Of a stretch of DNA of 64,000 bases, positions 43,646 to 53,537 are shown one piece after another (the stretch's first letter is position 1; every line of letters begins with the position of its first letter). The notes under the pieces are model-generated. The model worked only from the letters and a program-made list of their open reading frames with translations. It made no database searches and was not told the origin of the DNA. A program made the translations under genes and the position numbers. The stretch comes from Lophium mytilinum (Eukaryota; Ascomycota; Dothideomycetes; Mytilinidiales; Mytilinidiaceae): assembly GCA_010093605.1 (NCBI GenBank), contig MU004187.1, forward strand, positions 625,383-689,382, in the 5' to 3' direction.

Positions 43646-43969
43646 TATTTCAAACGTTAAATTGGTGTAAAAGTATGTTATAACTGTGGCATCAGCATCA
43701 GGAGACGACACCTTTTGGAATGGGAAGCCAAGGCTTTGATAAATTCCGTTCAATTCCACGAGGGGCTAAGCGCGGTAATGTAAACGCAGGTATCCAGGGC
43801 TCGTCGCTCACTTACGCCGCACATACAACATCAGATTAGGCAACAAGAACGCCCCGCCTATGCACTAAAATATTCCGCAAGGCTGCTTCTAAGGTGTTCT
43901 ATAAGCTTTGACCACTTCCTCTTGGTATATAAGGGAAGTAGGAGGGGCTGAGTCACAACCCCTCTATAT
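43646..43969. promoter_or_regulatory. upstream region of the LRR gene with TATA box
   Basis: After the right target duplication there are about 316 bp before the first ATG of the LRR gene. TATATAAG at 43926-43933 is a good TATA box; transcription would start near 43960-43965. The transposon therefore sits only about 280 bp from this core promoter. Confidence 0.55.
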
Positions 43970-46006
43970 ATGCTCCGACTCACGAGTCCCCGCGCTCTTC
44001 AACACACGCTCTTCTCTCTTGCTTCTCTGAAGCCGATCAATATGGCGGCCGTCACTGTTCTAGACTGTTCGCAGTCTTTTCATAATGTCAACATCCACTC
44101 GCACGACGACAGCAAGATTGGGGAGACTTTTCTGAACTCAGCGTATGAGTGGACCGACAAGATTAGGAAGAATCTGCTTCTCCTTGGAGAAGCTTCAAAG
44201 ACCGATGGAATTCTACCAAACTCTGTTGTCATCGACGAGAGCATCCTCGATACACCCCGTCGCAGGTCTGCAGACCCCGAGCGAGCCACTCTGGCCGTGA
44301 TGATTGCCCAGCTTCTTTACCCTGGACCTAGCGACTCTCTCGGCCCAATCATCAAGTACGAAGCAGATGTCGTCAAACTCCGCAAAGCTATCTTGCAACA
44401 ACGCAAGAGGGACATCGAGGAAGCTACAGCCAGAAACAGCCTCCGCAGCTGGGAAGATCGTATCCGACGACAAGGCCCCTGGAACCCGGAAGAGGATCTA
44501 CTTTCGTGGAATGGTGTTTCTAGCTTGCCCATGCCGGTCAAGATTGCAGCGAAGGAGACATTGGAGCCATTCTTCGATCACTTGCGGTCTGGAGGCACTC
44601 ACTTGAAGGACTCGACTAGCCGGGGCATAGAGGACGCAGTCGAGGCGGACGAACCCTTTTACGATACCCAAACCCTTGAGTTCCAGAAAGGTGTTGTCTA
44701 CTCCGATCATCGTATGGACCTTTGCAAAATGGTGGTCGGGCACACCAACATTGGCGATCTGATGAACAGCCTCAGAACAAACGAATTCATCACGCACTTC
44801 CTGCTCGGCAATAACATCATCGGTCCACATGGAGCATATTGTATTGCTGAATTTCTAAAAGAGTTCCCAAATAGGATGGATACTTGGTATCTGGCCGGGA
44901 ATTGCATCGATGCTCCATCGTTCGAGCTACTCGTCGACCAATGGACACGCTCAACCTCAGTCACCAATATCTGGCTCAAGCGCAATCCGTTGATGGCCAC
45001 CTCCGCGATGAACGTATATCGTCTCATTACAGAAACCAAGAATCTACGGACCTTGGACCTGGATCAGACGGAGCTTGGTGATGCAGGCGTTGCCGAACTC
45101 TTCTCGGCCCTGGCCGCGCACAAGTCGGAGGCGCCTCTTGCCCTTCGCCACATCTACCTCAACATGAACGGGATTGGTTTTCGCGGAGCCACTGCCATCG
45201 CCGATTACCTCTCGTCGTCCTCTTGCACTCTCACGTCATTGTACATGACGAACAATCCTCTCGGTTCCGCGGGCGTGACTGCTCTCTCTCGCGGGCTAAA
45301 GGAGAATAAGACATTGACTAGACTCACCCTCGCGTCTGTCGGGATGGGTGACGAAGGAGCGACGGCCTTGTGCTCTTCTTTAGTTGATCATCCCACCCTC
45401 ACAATGCTTGAGATTGGACACAGCTATGCGACCGAAGATCTTGGAATGCGGTACGTCTAACGTGAAACACCTCTTGAGCTTTGACTAACGCGATATAGCT
45501 ACAATTGGATCACCGATCGATCCGCATCCTCGATTGCGAACATGGTCCAATCTCTCCACACACTACGATATCTGAGCCTGGGGTACTGCTCTATCAGCAC
45601 TGCCGGTATTAACAGCATCCTGCGGTCCGTCTGTGACTCAGAGTCACTGGAGTGGTTCAACGGAAAGACTGTTCTCCTCAACACGCGTGATGAGCTTGAG
45701 ATCAAAGCCCGCCAAGAACGCGTAGGGCTCTTGAAGACAGCCCAAGAGTTGTTCGAGAAGAATGTGCGGAAGCAGTACGGTGACCAGCTCACCTACGACA
45801 AATTTCTCGCCGACCAGAAGCGTTGGCTAGTGAACGACGAGACCGACGTCCGGAAAATTGATAGTGTGTACCGCAATCGGGATGCGGGTATGGCGCGGCG
45901 GGGCTTGAAGAAGCTGGATAAATGGTGGGATCAGGATGATGATACCCTTCAGGAGGTCATGGCCCAGGGCCCTACGTGCTCCTACCGGAAACGGCTTGCC
46001 GCGTAG
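43970..46006 (+). CDS. leucine-rich repeat (ribonuclease-inhibitor type) protein
   Basis: The longest reading gives 662 residues from exons 43970-45450 and 45499-46006; the 48-nt intron has GTACGT and ATAG ends. Two ATGs compete. The first (43970, MLRLTSPRALQHTLF) is barely 10 nt from the expected start of transcription, so the second (44042, MAAVTVLDCSQSF) may be the main start. The middle is a run of ribonuclease-inhibitor-type repeats: FLLGNNIIGPHGAYCIAEFL, WYLAGNCIDA, LRTLDLDQTELGDAGVAELF, IYLNMNGIGFRGATAIADYL and LYMTNNPLGSAGVTALSRGL, then LRYLSLGYCSISTAGINSIL in exon 2. The C-terminus is charged and probably helical (KARQERVGLL, KKLDKWWDQ). Such repeats bind proteins; the partner is unknown. 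No nucleotide-binding domain is present. Confidence 0.85.
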
Positions 46007-46532
46007 GGTGGAAATATGACCATGGCTCCTGTTATCACTGAGATCTGTATAGGGGTTTCTCCATGTCTCTAAGCCGGCAGCACGCTGAAGTCTGGATAAT
46101 CCCTGGTGTATGGAAGAGGCTCTTGAATACCTCTAGTCTATACATACACGGTTCATCTACAGGCAAATCCAATTAATCTCTCCTCCAAAAGCGTACTAAA
46201 TTGCTTTCTCTCGCGCATATTGTACGTACATACATGCTTTCAGATGCTGCTTACTTGCCTGCCGTGGCGAAGAAAGAATAGTTCTGACGTTCAGTTTCGA
46301 TATGGAGAATATACAAAACACTTGTCTGGCACCGCCTGGGGTCCTATACCTAGTGAGCTATACAAAACTTGTAAATCCGCAAGTTTGACAAAAATAATAG
46401 CTCACCAGGCCACCGCGGACGGTCTTTGACTGCACACCTTTCACGATCCGTAATTCCGCTTATATATTATTACATTCTCTCAATCTCAATTCACGCCGTC
46501 GACGAAGTTTATACCGACTTCCCAATTTTTCG
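46007..46532. other. intergenic region between convergent genes
   Basis: The 526 bp between the LRR gene and the arabinanase gene hold both 3' ends and no supported gene. Confidence 0.5.
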
Positions 46533-47716
46533 TCAAGTCGTAAGCACAGGCCACCCAGACGAGAAGTCCAGATAGTTAAACCCAAACTGAAAGTCCTTAT
46601 ACTCATACCCGATGCGTGTATCCACTGTTAACCGTCAGCATCCAGACCAAACAAAGACGGAAAAAACTAATCAGAAGCCAACATACCATAGTGATAGTAT
46701 ATCACAGCCCGGCCCCCATCATCAACCAACACCCCCTGCCCCCCAGGCGCATACACAAACCCATGGCTCCCCAGCACAAGCGAGCCCCCATTACCCGAGA
46801 GACAGCTCTTCCCAGCCTGATCCACAAACGGGCCGGTGGGCGACTCCGCCCGGCCCACCATCACCTTATACTCCTCCCCGGCCGGCGCCAGATCGTCCTG
46901 CGCCTGGCAGCACAGCCCGCTGGAGAAGAAGAGATAGTACCACGTCTTCCCCGCGACTGTTGTCGAGAACTGGAACCCGCCTTCCTCGACCGTCGTCGCG
47001 TCCGCCCCGAGCCGGATGGTCGAGTTGTACACGACGTTTGCCGGGGCGGCACCGGACCATTTCGTCGGATCGTCGGCGGAGAGCGTGGTTTGGAAGATGT
47101 CGCGCCAGAAGGAGCCGAAGATGAAGTGGCTCGTGTCCCCGTCGCGGAAGAGGTTCGGGTCGATGAGGTTGTAGTCTGAGCTCTTGGGCAGCCCGAGACT
47201 GCCGTGGTCGGTCCATGTGCTGCCGGCCTCGAGCGAGGGCGATGTGGCGACGCCGATGTCTGAGGCTTGGCTGCCCGAGGTTGACACGGCGTAGTACACG
47301 TGGTAGGTGGAGTCGATGAGGTGGACGTCGGGCGCCTGGGTGAGGTGAGCCACGTTGTATTGGCTAAGTTGGGCATGGATGTGGAGTGACTATGGTGGGT
47401 TTACAAGCTTACTTACCCACAGTTGCTGGTCGTCAGCGACTTTGATGATGCTGCCCTGGGGCAGCATTTGTTGCTGGTACGTCCATGGCCCGTTGAGCGA
47501 GGGCGCGTTCGCGATGAGGATGTTGTCGTTGGTGGAGAAGCGGTACCATGTATCGCCTTTCTTGATTAAACTCGGGTCGTGTATAGCGCTGTTGTTTCCT
47601 GTGCATGGCTCTGGATCTGGCCACGATGCTGCGGCTCGAGGATGAATTGGTGTCGCGGCTACCAGTGCCAGCGCTGCACTGACGAGCAGCGAATAGGATA
47701 CTATAGAATAGGTCAT
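46533..47716 (-). CDS. secreted GH43 endo-1,5-alpha-L-arabinanase
   Basis: The gene encodes 346 residues of glycoside hydrolase family 43. It would cut alpha-1,5-arabinan side chains of plant pectin outside the cell. Exons are 47716-47417, 47335-46687 and 46624-46533. The signal peptide is MTYSIVSYSLLVSAALALVAA. The first intron is joined at the AG before 47335 because it gives DQQLWAPDVHLID, the family motif; an AG 28 bp upstream in transcription would break it. The third exon restores HYVDTRIGYEYKDF and LDFSSGWPVLTT. Catalytic candidates are the Asp of AIHDPSLIK, the Asp of YNLIDPNLF and the Glu of VEEGGFQF. The LFFSSGLCC segment is also typical. Length fits secreted fungal arabinanases such as AbnA. 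The family call is firm; specificity within GH43 is inferred. Confidence 0.92.
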
Positions 47717-48570
47717 TTGGAAGTAGTGTAGTTAGTCCCTAGTACTGAGGCGATTATTCTATTGTCCTGGAGCGCGAGGAGACACATTTTAATATACAAC
47801 CCGTCCTCGACGTCCGTGTCCGCAGCTTCACTCCGGCAGTTCCACCATCGTGCACAGCTTCTGACCACAGCCTTCTTCGGACAAGACGGTAGGAGCCCTG
47901 CTGACTGTCTTGGTTCGAATGGCATGAGATGGAGTGGGCGCACGTGCGGTGCAAGGGAGAGCTGATGGTCAATCTTTGCCGGTTTAATGTAGATCTACAT
48001 GGCCCCTGTCGTGGCATAAGCCTGCGCCCATCCAATTATAGCTGCGAGTCAGGCAGATGCAATATAATGCTGTGCTGGCATTCCCTGCAACTGGTACGTA
48101 ACAATGGGACGCAAAATTTTGTTGCTGCGAGTCTGAGTGAGAGTGTCAGCTTTGAGGTATGATGTCATATGCCGTGTTTTCCGTGGATTTAGTATGAATT
48201 TTGGAAATAACGATTCTTGAATCATGCTAATGATGCCGAGCTTGGTAGAAGGAAAAGAATAGCCATACACGGCAAGGCTAATGCTAGTGCAGTGTTAGTA
48301 TGATTGTTTGTTGTAGGCCTAAATGTGTTCGGTTCTTGGCGCTTCTGCTCTTTTGCACGCTCTGTACTGTCTAGGCTTCCGTTCTGGAGTTTCAGGAGTG
48401 GGACATGACAACGAGAATAAAGATGTCGAACTGCTTGCTCTAGAAACTTGTTACATCAGATCATATCATATGACTTCCTTTCAACTAGGCCTCTTTTAGA
48501 GTAGGGCCAAGCTTCACTTCTAAGAATAGTGTGGAAAAGGACGGAGAGAAAGTCTAAACGTCCTACGTCT
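47717..48570. other. intergenic region upstream of the arabinanase gene
   Basis: This 854-bp stretch holds the arabinanase promoter and the 3' flank of the next 2EXR gene. I could not assign a carbon-catabolite or inducer site with confidence. No gene is visible. Confidence 0.5.
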
Positions 48571-49779
48571 TTACCTAGATCCAAAGATCAGAGTTCCCAG
48601 TTTGCCAGCCAATGTAGAACTGGCCTCTTGGTTTACGTCTGTGTCAATCCTGGTATAAGTTTTCGTTTCGTCTGACTCGCCCCTCTTAGCTTTGGCCGCC
48701 GCATCTTCCCACTCCTCTGCCAACTGACAGACGTTAGTCAAAGACCAAAGACCAGCGATTACATGTTTGAATTGTCAACCTACCTCAGTCATCTCTTCGA
48801 CCACGTGTACGATTCTCCCTTTCTTACCGCCTTCTTGCACTTCGCCGTCGCCGTCCTCCCACACCTCCGTCTTCTTGTAAAAGGGTATCAGCCACCAAGA
48901 TGCAGAAAAATTCACCGCAACCATCTGCCTGCGAACCCTCTTCCACCTCCTCCCCGTTCCCTTCTCCACCGGCTTATCCAGCCACCCCTGCACCCTTTCC
49001 CATTTTTTGTCCGGCAAGTCAAAGTTCGAATAGTTATACATGTGCATCAAGACATCAATGCTAACATCGTCCACGCACGGTAACCGCGCCAAGACCTTCT
49101 CCAACGCCGTAGCTAGCTGATCCGGCTGCGAAGTTTCCACTAATGCCGGTCTTGTAGTTTCATAAGTCTGGTCCGGCGAGCCCGACACGCGGTGGAAGCG
49201 TAGACTGCGTAGGCTTGGGACAGGATCCGCGCGTTTTTTGGGCGGACCGTTCCACCAAGCCCACCCGGGCCAGATCGCGAATTGAAGCTGACGGACATGT
49301 TGCATGATGGGGAGAAGGGAGAGGAAGGTGGGCGAAAGAGAGGTCCTCTCTGGAACATGCATCCCACCAAACGAAGCATGCACATGTTGGAGAACATCCA
49401 TCGTGATTTGTGGCCACATGTCTGTCTCCAGAAGCTTTTTCGCCTCGTACATGCTGCTTGCACTAGAAGGGTCGGGTTCCACCAAGCCCTCACATTGTTT
49501 CCGCAGGCGTGATTGTTTGGGGCTCGAGTTGGCGATGTCGATGAGGGTTTGAGTGCATTCCGCGCGGATTTGCTGGCAGACGTGGAGGAGGTAGATTGGA
49601 AACTGGGCTGGCAGGAAGATAGTTTTGTCGATGTAGTTGGGTGGTGGTTTGGCGAAGTGGTGACTCGAGTGACGGTTCTTGGGAGCGGTCGAGGGGATCA
49701 TCTGCGGTGGGAGGAGTAGCAGATGGTAGATCTCGTCGCGCAATTCGCGGGGGATCGAGAGGAGGTTTGGGGGAGACAT
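48571..49779 (-). CDS. 2EXR/F-box-like domain protein with spliced tail
   Basis: The product has 382 residues. Exon 1 is 49779-48784 and exon 2 is 48723-48571. The intron of 60 nt has a GTAGGT donor, a TGACTAAC-type branch and a GTCAG acceptor. Without splicing the frame ends two codons later; with it, 50 more residues follow (LAEEWEDAAAKAKRG to LIFGSR). The N-terminus LLSIPRELRDEIYHLLLLP is the F-box-like 2EXR start, and LLHVCQQIRAECTQTL is the second conserved part. Middle marks are ERTSLSPTFL, MQHVRQLQFAIWPGW and LRSLRFHRVSG. It belongs to the same broad family as the gene at 41.1-41.9 kb but is not a close copy. Function unknown. Confidence 0.8.
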
Positions 49780-51235
49780 TAGGAGGAGGTTGGTAGTGTG
49801 TTAGTGGGGAGTGTAAGGAAGCGCGATGGAGTTCTAGAGTTTAAATGTCAAATGAATAGTGATCACGATGCTTAATTGTAGAAGGAGGGTATGTTTATTT
49901 CGGTCCGATTGCTGCTGCCTAGGAGATGTTCGCGTTTGTTGACTTCGGCTATGACATGACTCGGCAGTATGAAACATAGCTGTATGAAAGTAAGACGTGT
50001 AAAGGGTGGTTATACGCGTCGAATGGTTCGCAGGGAAAGGATGGGACGGGAAGTTGACGTGAATCTTAGGTAGATGATAAGCCACTAACTTCTTTTGTGT
50101 TAGTGGTATAATTTATACCACCCCCACACATTCGTCTCTTACCAAAATCATATCACTCCAGGTCATTGCTAGTAGGCCGATAATATACAGGCTGTGGGTA
50201 TGCTTCTATGTGAACTGGATGGAGAACTGCTTATATACACTACTAAACACATCTCCTATAGTTCTATGCAATAGAAATTCGTATTGACAAAAAACCTACA
50301 GATGTTAGTTATCCGAGTTACTGACCTAGAGTGCTGGATGTAAAGAACGCTTGTAGCTGCAAATTGAATGTGTCGAGCTGGCTTGACGAGGTTGTACGCC
50401 CGGTATCAACATAGCAAGACGGTTCTTAATTGTTTGCTAACATTAATCAGCGGACCGTTAGGTTAGCAGGTATCTCGAGTTGACATAAGTATTGCCAACT
50501 TGAGGACGGCTAGGTTCGCAAATCATGTAAGATCACCTTGGGCACGTTTTTCCTCGGTAGACCTTTTCGTTCCCTCGAGGCTAAGGTCTAAACTTTGGGT
50601 GTCACCAATCTCAGTCGTCATCTAATCCGTAATAGACCCTTCGAAGACATCCAGGAAAGAGAAAAGGAACTATCTTCGAAGTAAGACAAGACTATGAGTG
50701 GATCGCCGACCCCATAGTGCACTTAACATACGTCATGGCCGATTTCTACTAACACTGAAGACCTTTGCACGAAGAGTGTGCAAATAAATGCTAGAGATAA
50801 TGTGATGTACTTCTCCCTAGAACCGAGCTTGAACAGGATAAGAGATAATTGCAACAAGAATTCTACGATTAGGTTTAGCAGCTAGATCTAGTACTCTACA
50901 AACTATTCAGCAATACGCTATGCCGTGATTAACGATTAAGAGACAAAAGACTCGATATCCTCCCGATAAAAAGCACACCCTCGGCTCGTCGTACGAAGTA
51001 CTACCAGCTCCCCCCCCCCCTGCCCCACTCCCACACTCCCCCTGCCTAGGCAAAAATGACTCAACCACCCCACCTTTCACCGATCCATGCAAATCTAGCC
51101 ACCCTCTCACCAGCCTGCGACATTAAATACCCCTCCAGTTTTTGTTCCAGCCCGGGTTCTCCATTATATATCGTTTAATTTTACAACCCTCCATTCTTCC
51201 TACCAAGAGCACACGAATCTCTCAACGAGATTGCA
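49780..51235. other. intergenic region between 2EXR gene and tRNA
   Basis: The 1.46 kb contain only short open frames without marks, an 11-base C run at 51010-51020 and no repeat that I could find. The part near 49780-49860 is the promoter of the 2EXR gene. Confidence 0.55.
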
Positions 51236-51319
51236 GGACCCGTGGCGCAATGGTAGCGCGTCTGATTCCAGTCACTTGGAGCATCCAGAAGGTTAGGCGT
51301 TCAAATCGCCTCGGGTTCA
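51236..51319 (+). tRNA. tRNA-Trp (CCA), with 12-nt intron
   Basis: The 84-nt gene folds into a complete cloverleaf. The acceptor stem is GGACCCG with CGGGTTC and discriminator A at 51319. The D arm is GCGC-AATGGTA-GCGC. The anticodon CCA is at 51268-51270. An intron of about 12 nt (51272-51283) follows position 37, the standard site, and its CTTGGA can pair with the anticodon loop as in archaeal and eukaryal splicing substrates. The T arm is AGGCG-TTCAAAT-CGCCT, which contains the internal B box. One anticodon-stem pair is A31-C39. A T6 run at 51345-51350 is a suitable Pol III stop. Confidence 0.93.
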
Positions 51320-51344
51320 AGTCCCGCCCTATGGTATCGAATTA

Positions 51345-51350
51345 TTTTTT
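51345..51350 (+). terminator. RNA polymerase III terminator of tRNA-Trp
   Basis: A run of six T on the coding strand lies 25 bp after the tRNA 3' end; a second run of eight T follows at 51356-51363. Confidence 0.7.
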
Positions 51351-51651
51351 GGGTCTTTTTTTTGGTTTTGGGGTTCTTTGTGGAGGAGCGGGGCAGAGGG
51401 GTGAAGGGATAATGTGTTTTAGCCGAGTGATAGCGGCAGGCGGGGTTAAGCTGTGGCTTTACAACCCGAGGTACATGTTGCTTTTTTGTGGTTGGTTTAA
51501 GTTCGTAGGTCTAGTTGGGATTTGTGATAGATGGACGGGATCTTTAGTTGCATGGTTTCATATTTACATATATACACTTTTGATGTTTGTTTGCGCCTCA
51601 CATATGTATCTGCACGCAGTCTACCAGGACATTTATGCGTCCAGCCGTCCC

Positions 51652-52791
51652 TCAGGTCACAGCCACATCCCCATCATCTTCTTCCTCCTCATCCTCCTTC
51701 CGATAAAGAAAATACTGCACAAACACAAACCCATCCAACAACAAGGTCCCAAAGCTTCCCAGCAACCAAGAAAAATTAACCGCAATATACCTCGCATAAA
51801 CCGCACTCGCCTCCCCCTCCCGACAATGCCGCGGGTGCCTGCAAATCGGCGAGTACGCAAAGATCGACAGCACATACGTCAGGTTCCCGATGCACGCAAA
51901 CAGGAAGAACAGCATAGAGATCCCTTCCGTGCTCTTGCGGCGGTAGTTGAGCAGCAGTTGCGGGATGCGTGAGCCTAGGTACAATACGGCGCAGATGTAG
52001 CCGAAGATCTGGCCGGGGACGTTGAAGTGGAGCGTGTCTTGGTCGGGCTGTGCGAGGTGGCGGTCCGGTTGCTTGGAGCGGTTGCTGAGCCACCAGCCAA
52101 AGACGCCGGCGGCGCAGACGAGGACGACGGCGCTGAGATTGAAGAGGACGGCGAAGAGGGTGGAGGGCGAGGGCTTTGGTGCTGGAGGGGTGGGATCCGC
52201 GGCGCTGGGTTCCGGGCGGAGGGGCATGACGGGGGAGAAGTGGGCGCCGTCGACGGAGAGGAAGCGTTCGCGGAATGAGGATTGCGAGGAGCGACGCTCC
52301 ATGTCGGATACAAGGGCTGGACCGTGGCCATTGCTACTTCCGTTGCGGTTCTCTGTGCCGAGGAGAGGAGATCTCTCATCGGAGACGACTCGCCTCTCGT
52401 CATCGCGGTCGGTCGGCTTCTTGATCTCGTCTTTGAGAGTGAAGCCCTTGTAGTAGAAGCATTGCGCGAGTAAGACAATGTCGGCTAGTGTGTAGTATAC
52501 AGCAAGAATGATCTGACAGGAGATTAGAAAGACTCTCTTCAGATCAATATCAAATGATGTACTAACCATAGTAGGTAAGACTCCCTGCAACACGGCTCCC
52601 AAGATATTGAAGACGTCGCCCGCCAACCACACAACGATGAACAAAACGGAAAGGCCATCGGCAGAGCCCCTCCGAAAATTCTCAATGATTTGCGGAGAGA
52701 AAACAACGACCCAGCAGGCAATAGAGATAGAACCGCAAATCCCGCTGATGGCTTCAATATCCAGTTGCAAGCCTTGAGATGGCGGAAACAT
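51652..52791 (-). CDS. PQ-loop vacuolar amino-acid transporter (Ypq/PQLC2 type)
   Basis: The product is a seven-helix PQ-loop protein of the vacuolar membrane; the family exports cationic amino acids or cystine (Ypq1-3, PQLC2). The frame is open over 379 codons, but 52566-52513 (54 nt) has intron marks (GTTAGT, CTAAT, TGTCAG) and no stop. Removing it gives QGVLPTMIILAVYYTLAD, the conserved helix, and 361 residues. The first PQ motif is FSPQIIENFRRGSADGLSV and the second SRIPQLLLNYRRKSTEGISM. A disordered loop of about 100 residues (RRVVSDERSPLLG, SSNGHGP) separates the two halves. It contains an acidic dileucine-like SPLLG, a vacuolar sorting type. The C-terminus is acidic (EDEEEEDD). The gene lies downstream of and opposite to tRNA-Trp. 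Confidence 0.9.
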   Translation of the reverse strand: MFPPSQGLQLDIEAISGICGSISIACWVVVFSPQIIENFRRGSADGLSVLFIVVWLAGDVFNILGAVLQGVLPTMVSTSFDIDLKRVFLISCQIILAVYYTLADIVLLAQCFYYKGFTLKDEIKKPTDRDDERRVVSDERSPLLGTENRNGSSNGHGPALVSDMERRSSQSSFRERFLSVDGAHFSPVMPLRPEPSAADPTPPAPKPSPSTLFAVLFNLSAVVLVCAAGVFGWWLSNRSKQPDRHLAQPDQDTLHFNVPGQIFGYICAVLYLGSRIPQLLLNYRRKSTEGISMLFFLFACIGNLTYVLSIFAYSPICRHPRHCREGEASAVYARYIAVNFSWLLGSFGTLLLDGFVFVQYFLYRKEDEEEEDDGDVAVT

Positions 52792-53537
52792 TTCGTCACT
52801 CCGATACCCTCCAAAGGGTTTGGTGTTGACAGGAGGAGTGTGATTTAGACCAACTAAATGGGTACCAAGGAACCTTTCCTGATCTGAAGTATGGCCTTAC
52901 GAAAGCGTAGATTCGCGGGCCAATGGTTGAATATCGATGTTCTAGAGTCTGGAGCGATGCGTCATAGGTCGAAAGTGCAGAAGGCCGGCAGTCAGTAAGA
53001 GCTATGACGTCGGTAATCACCAGTGTGCTGGTCTTCTATAGCAATTATCTGCTAAGATGACAACGGAAGAACAATAGTGATGAATGTGCAATGGCGACGA
53101 GATGAAAGTCTTTGAGGACACAAGGTTGAGGCTGAAAAGCCTGCTCGCTAAATCGTAGATCCGGGGAGCGCTAAGCTGCGTTGGGACATGACGTGGGGAT
53201 CGTTAAGAGGACATCAAACCAGATTGTCTCTGATGTTCATCGAGCGAATAAAGACTCCTAGCTCCATAGTATCAATCTTGACATCGTATCTAGAAGCTTG
53301 CAAGCGAACAGGGCTTCCTCAGGCAGTGTTATACGTAGACTTGAGATAGGCCACGCAGTATGCCATTAGCTAGGTACATAGGTTAAAATAGCACTTCACC
53401 AGCCTAACTGTTGCCCGCTTAATACCATTGTCAGGAGTAGCTCAGCTGCAAATGTAAATAGCATGTCAAAAGGCAGCCTGAGAATCCTCTATAAAATGGT
53501 TTGCTTAAATCTAGTCATAACATTCATGTCACGAGTC
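52792..53537. other. intergenic region
   Basis: This 746-bp stretch contains the promoter of the PQ-loop gene and the 3' flank of the J-protein gene. Open frames are under 80 codons without marks. Nothing else is seen. Confidence 0.55.

Noticed and set aside
47336-47363. Earlier acceptor for exon 2 of the arabinanase (AG just before 47363)
   Set aside because: It gives the wrong reading phase, while the AG before 47335 restores LWAPDVH exactly.
41093-49779. The two 2EXR genes as a recent duplication
   Set aside because: They share only the short F-box-like motif and the second conserved part; length, exon number and the rest differ, so they are distant family members.
51142-51972. 276-codon plus-strand frame
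   Set aside because: It runs straight through the tRNA-Trp gene and then antisense to the PQ-loop transporter, so it is a chance frame.
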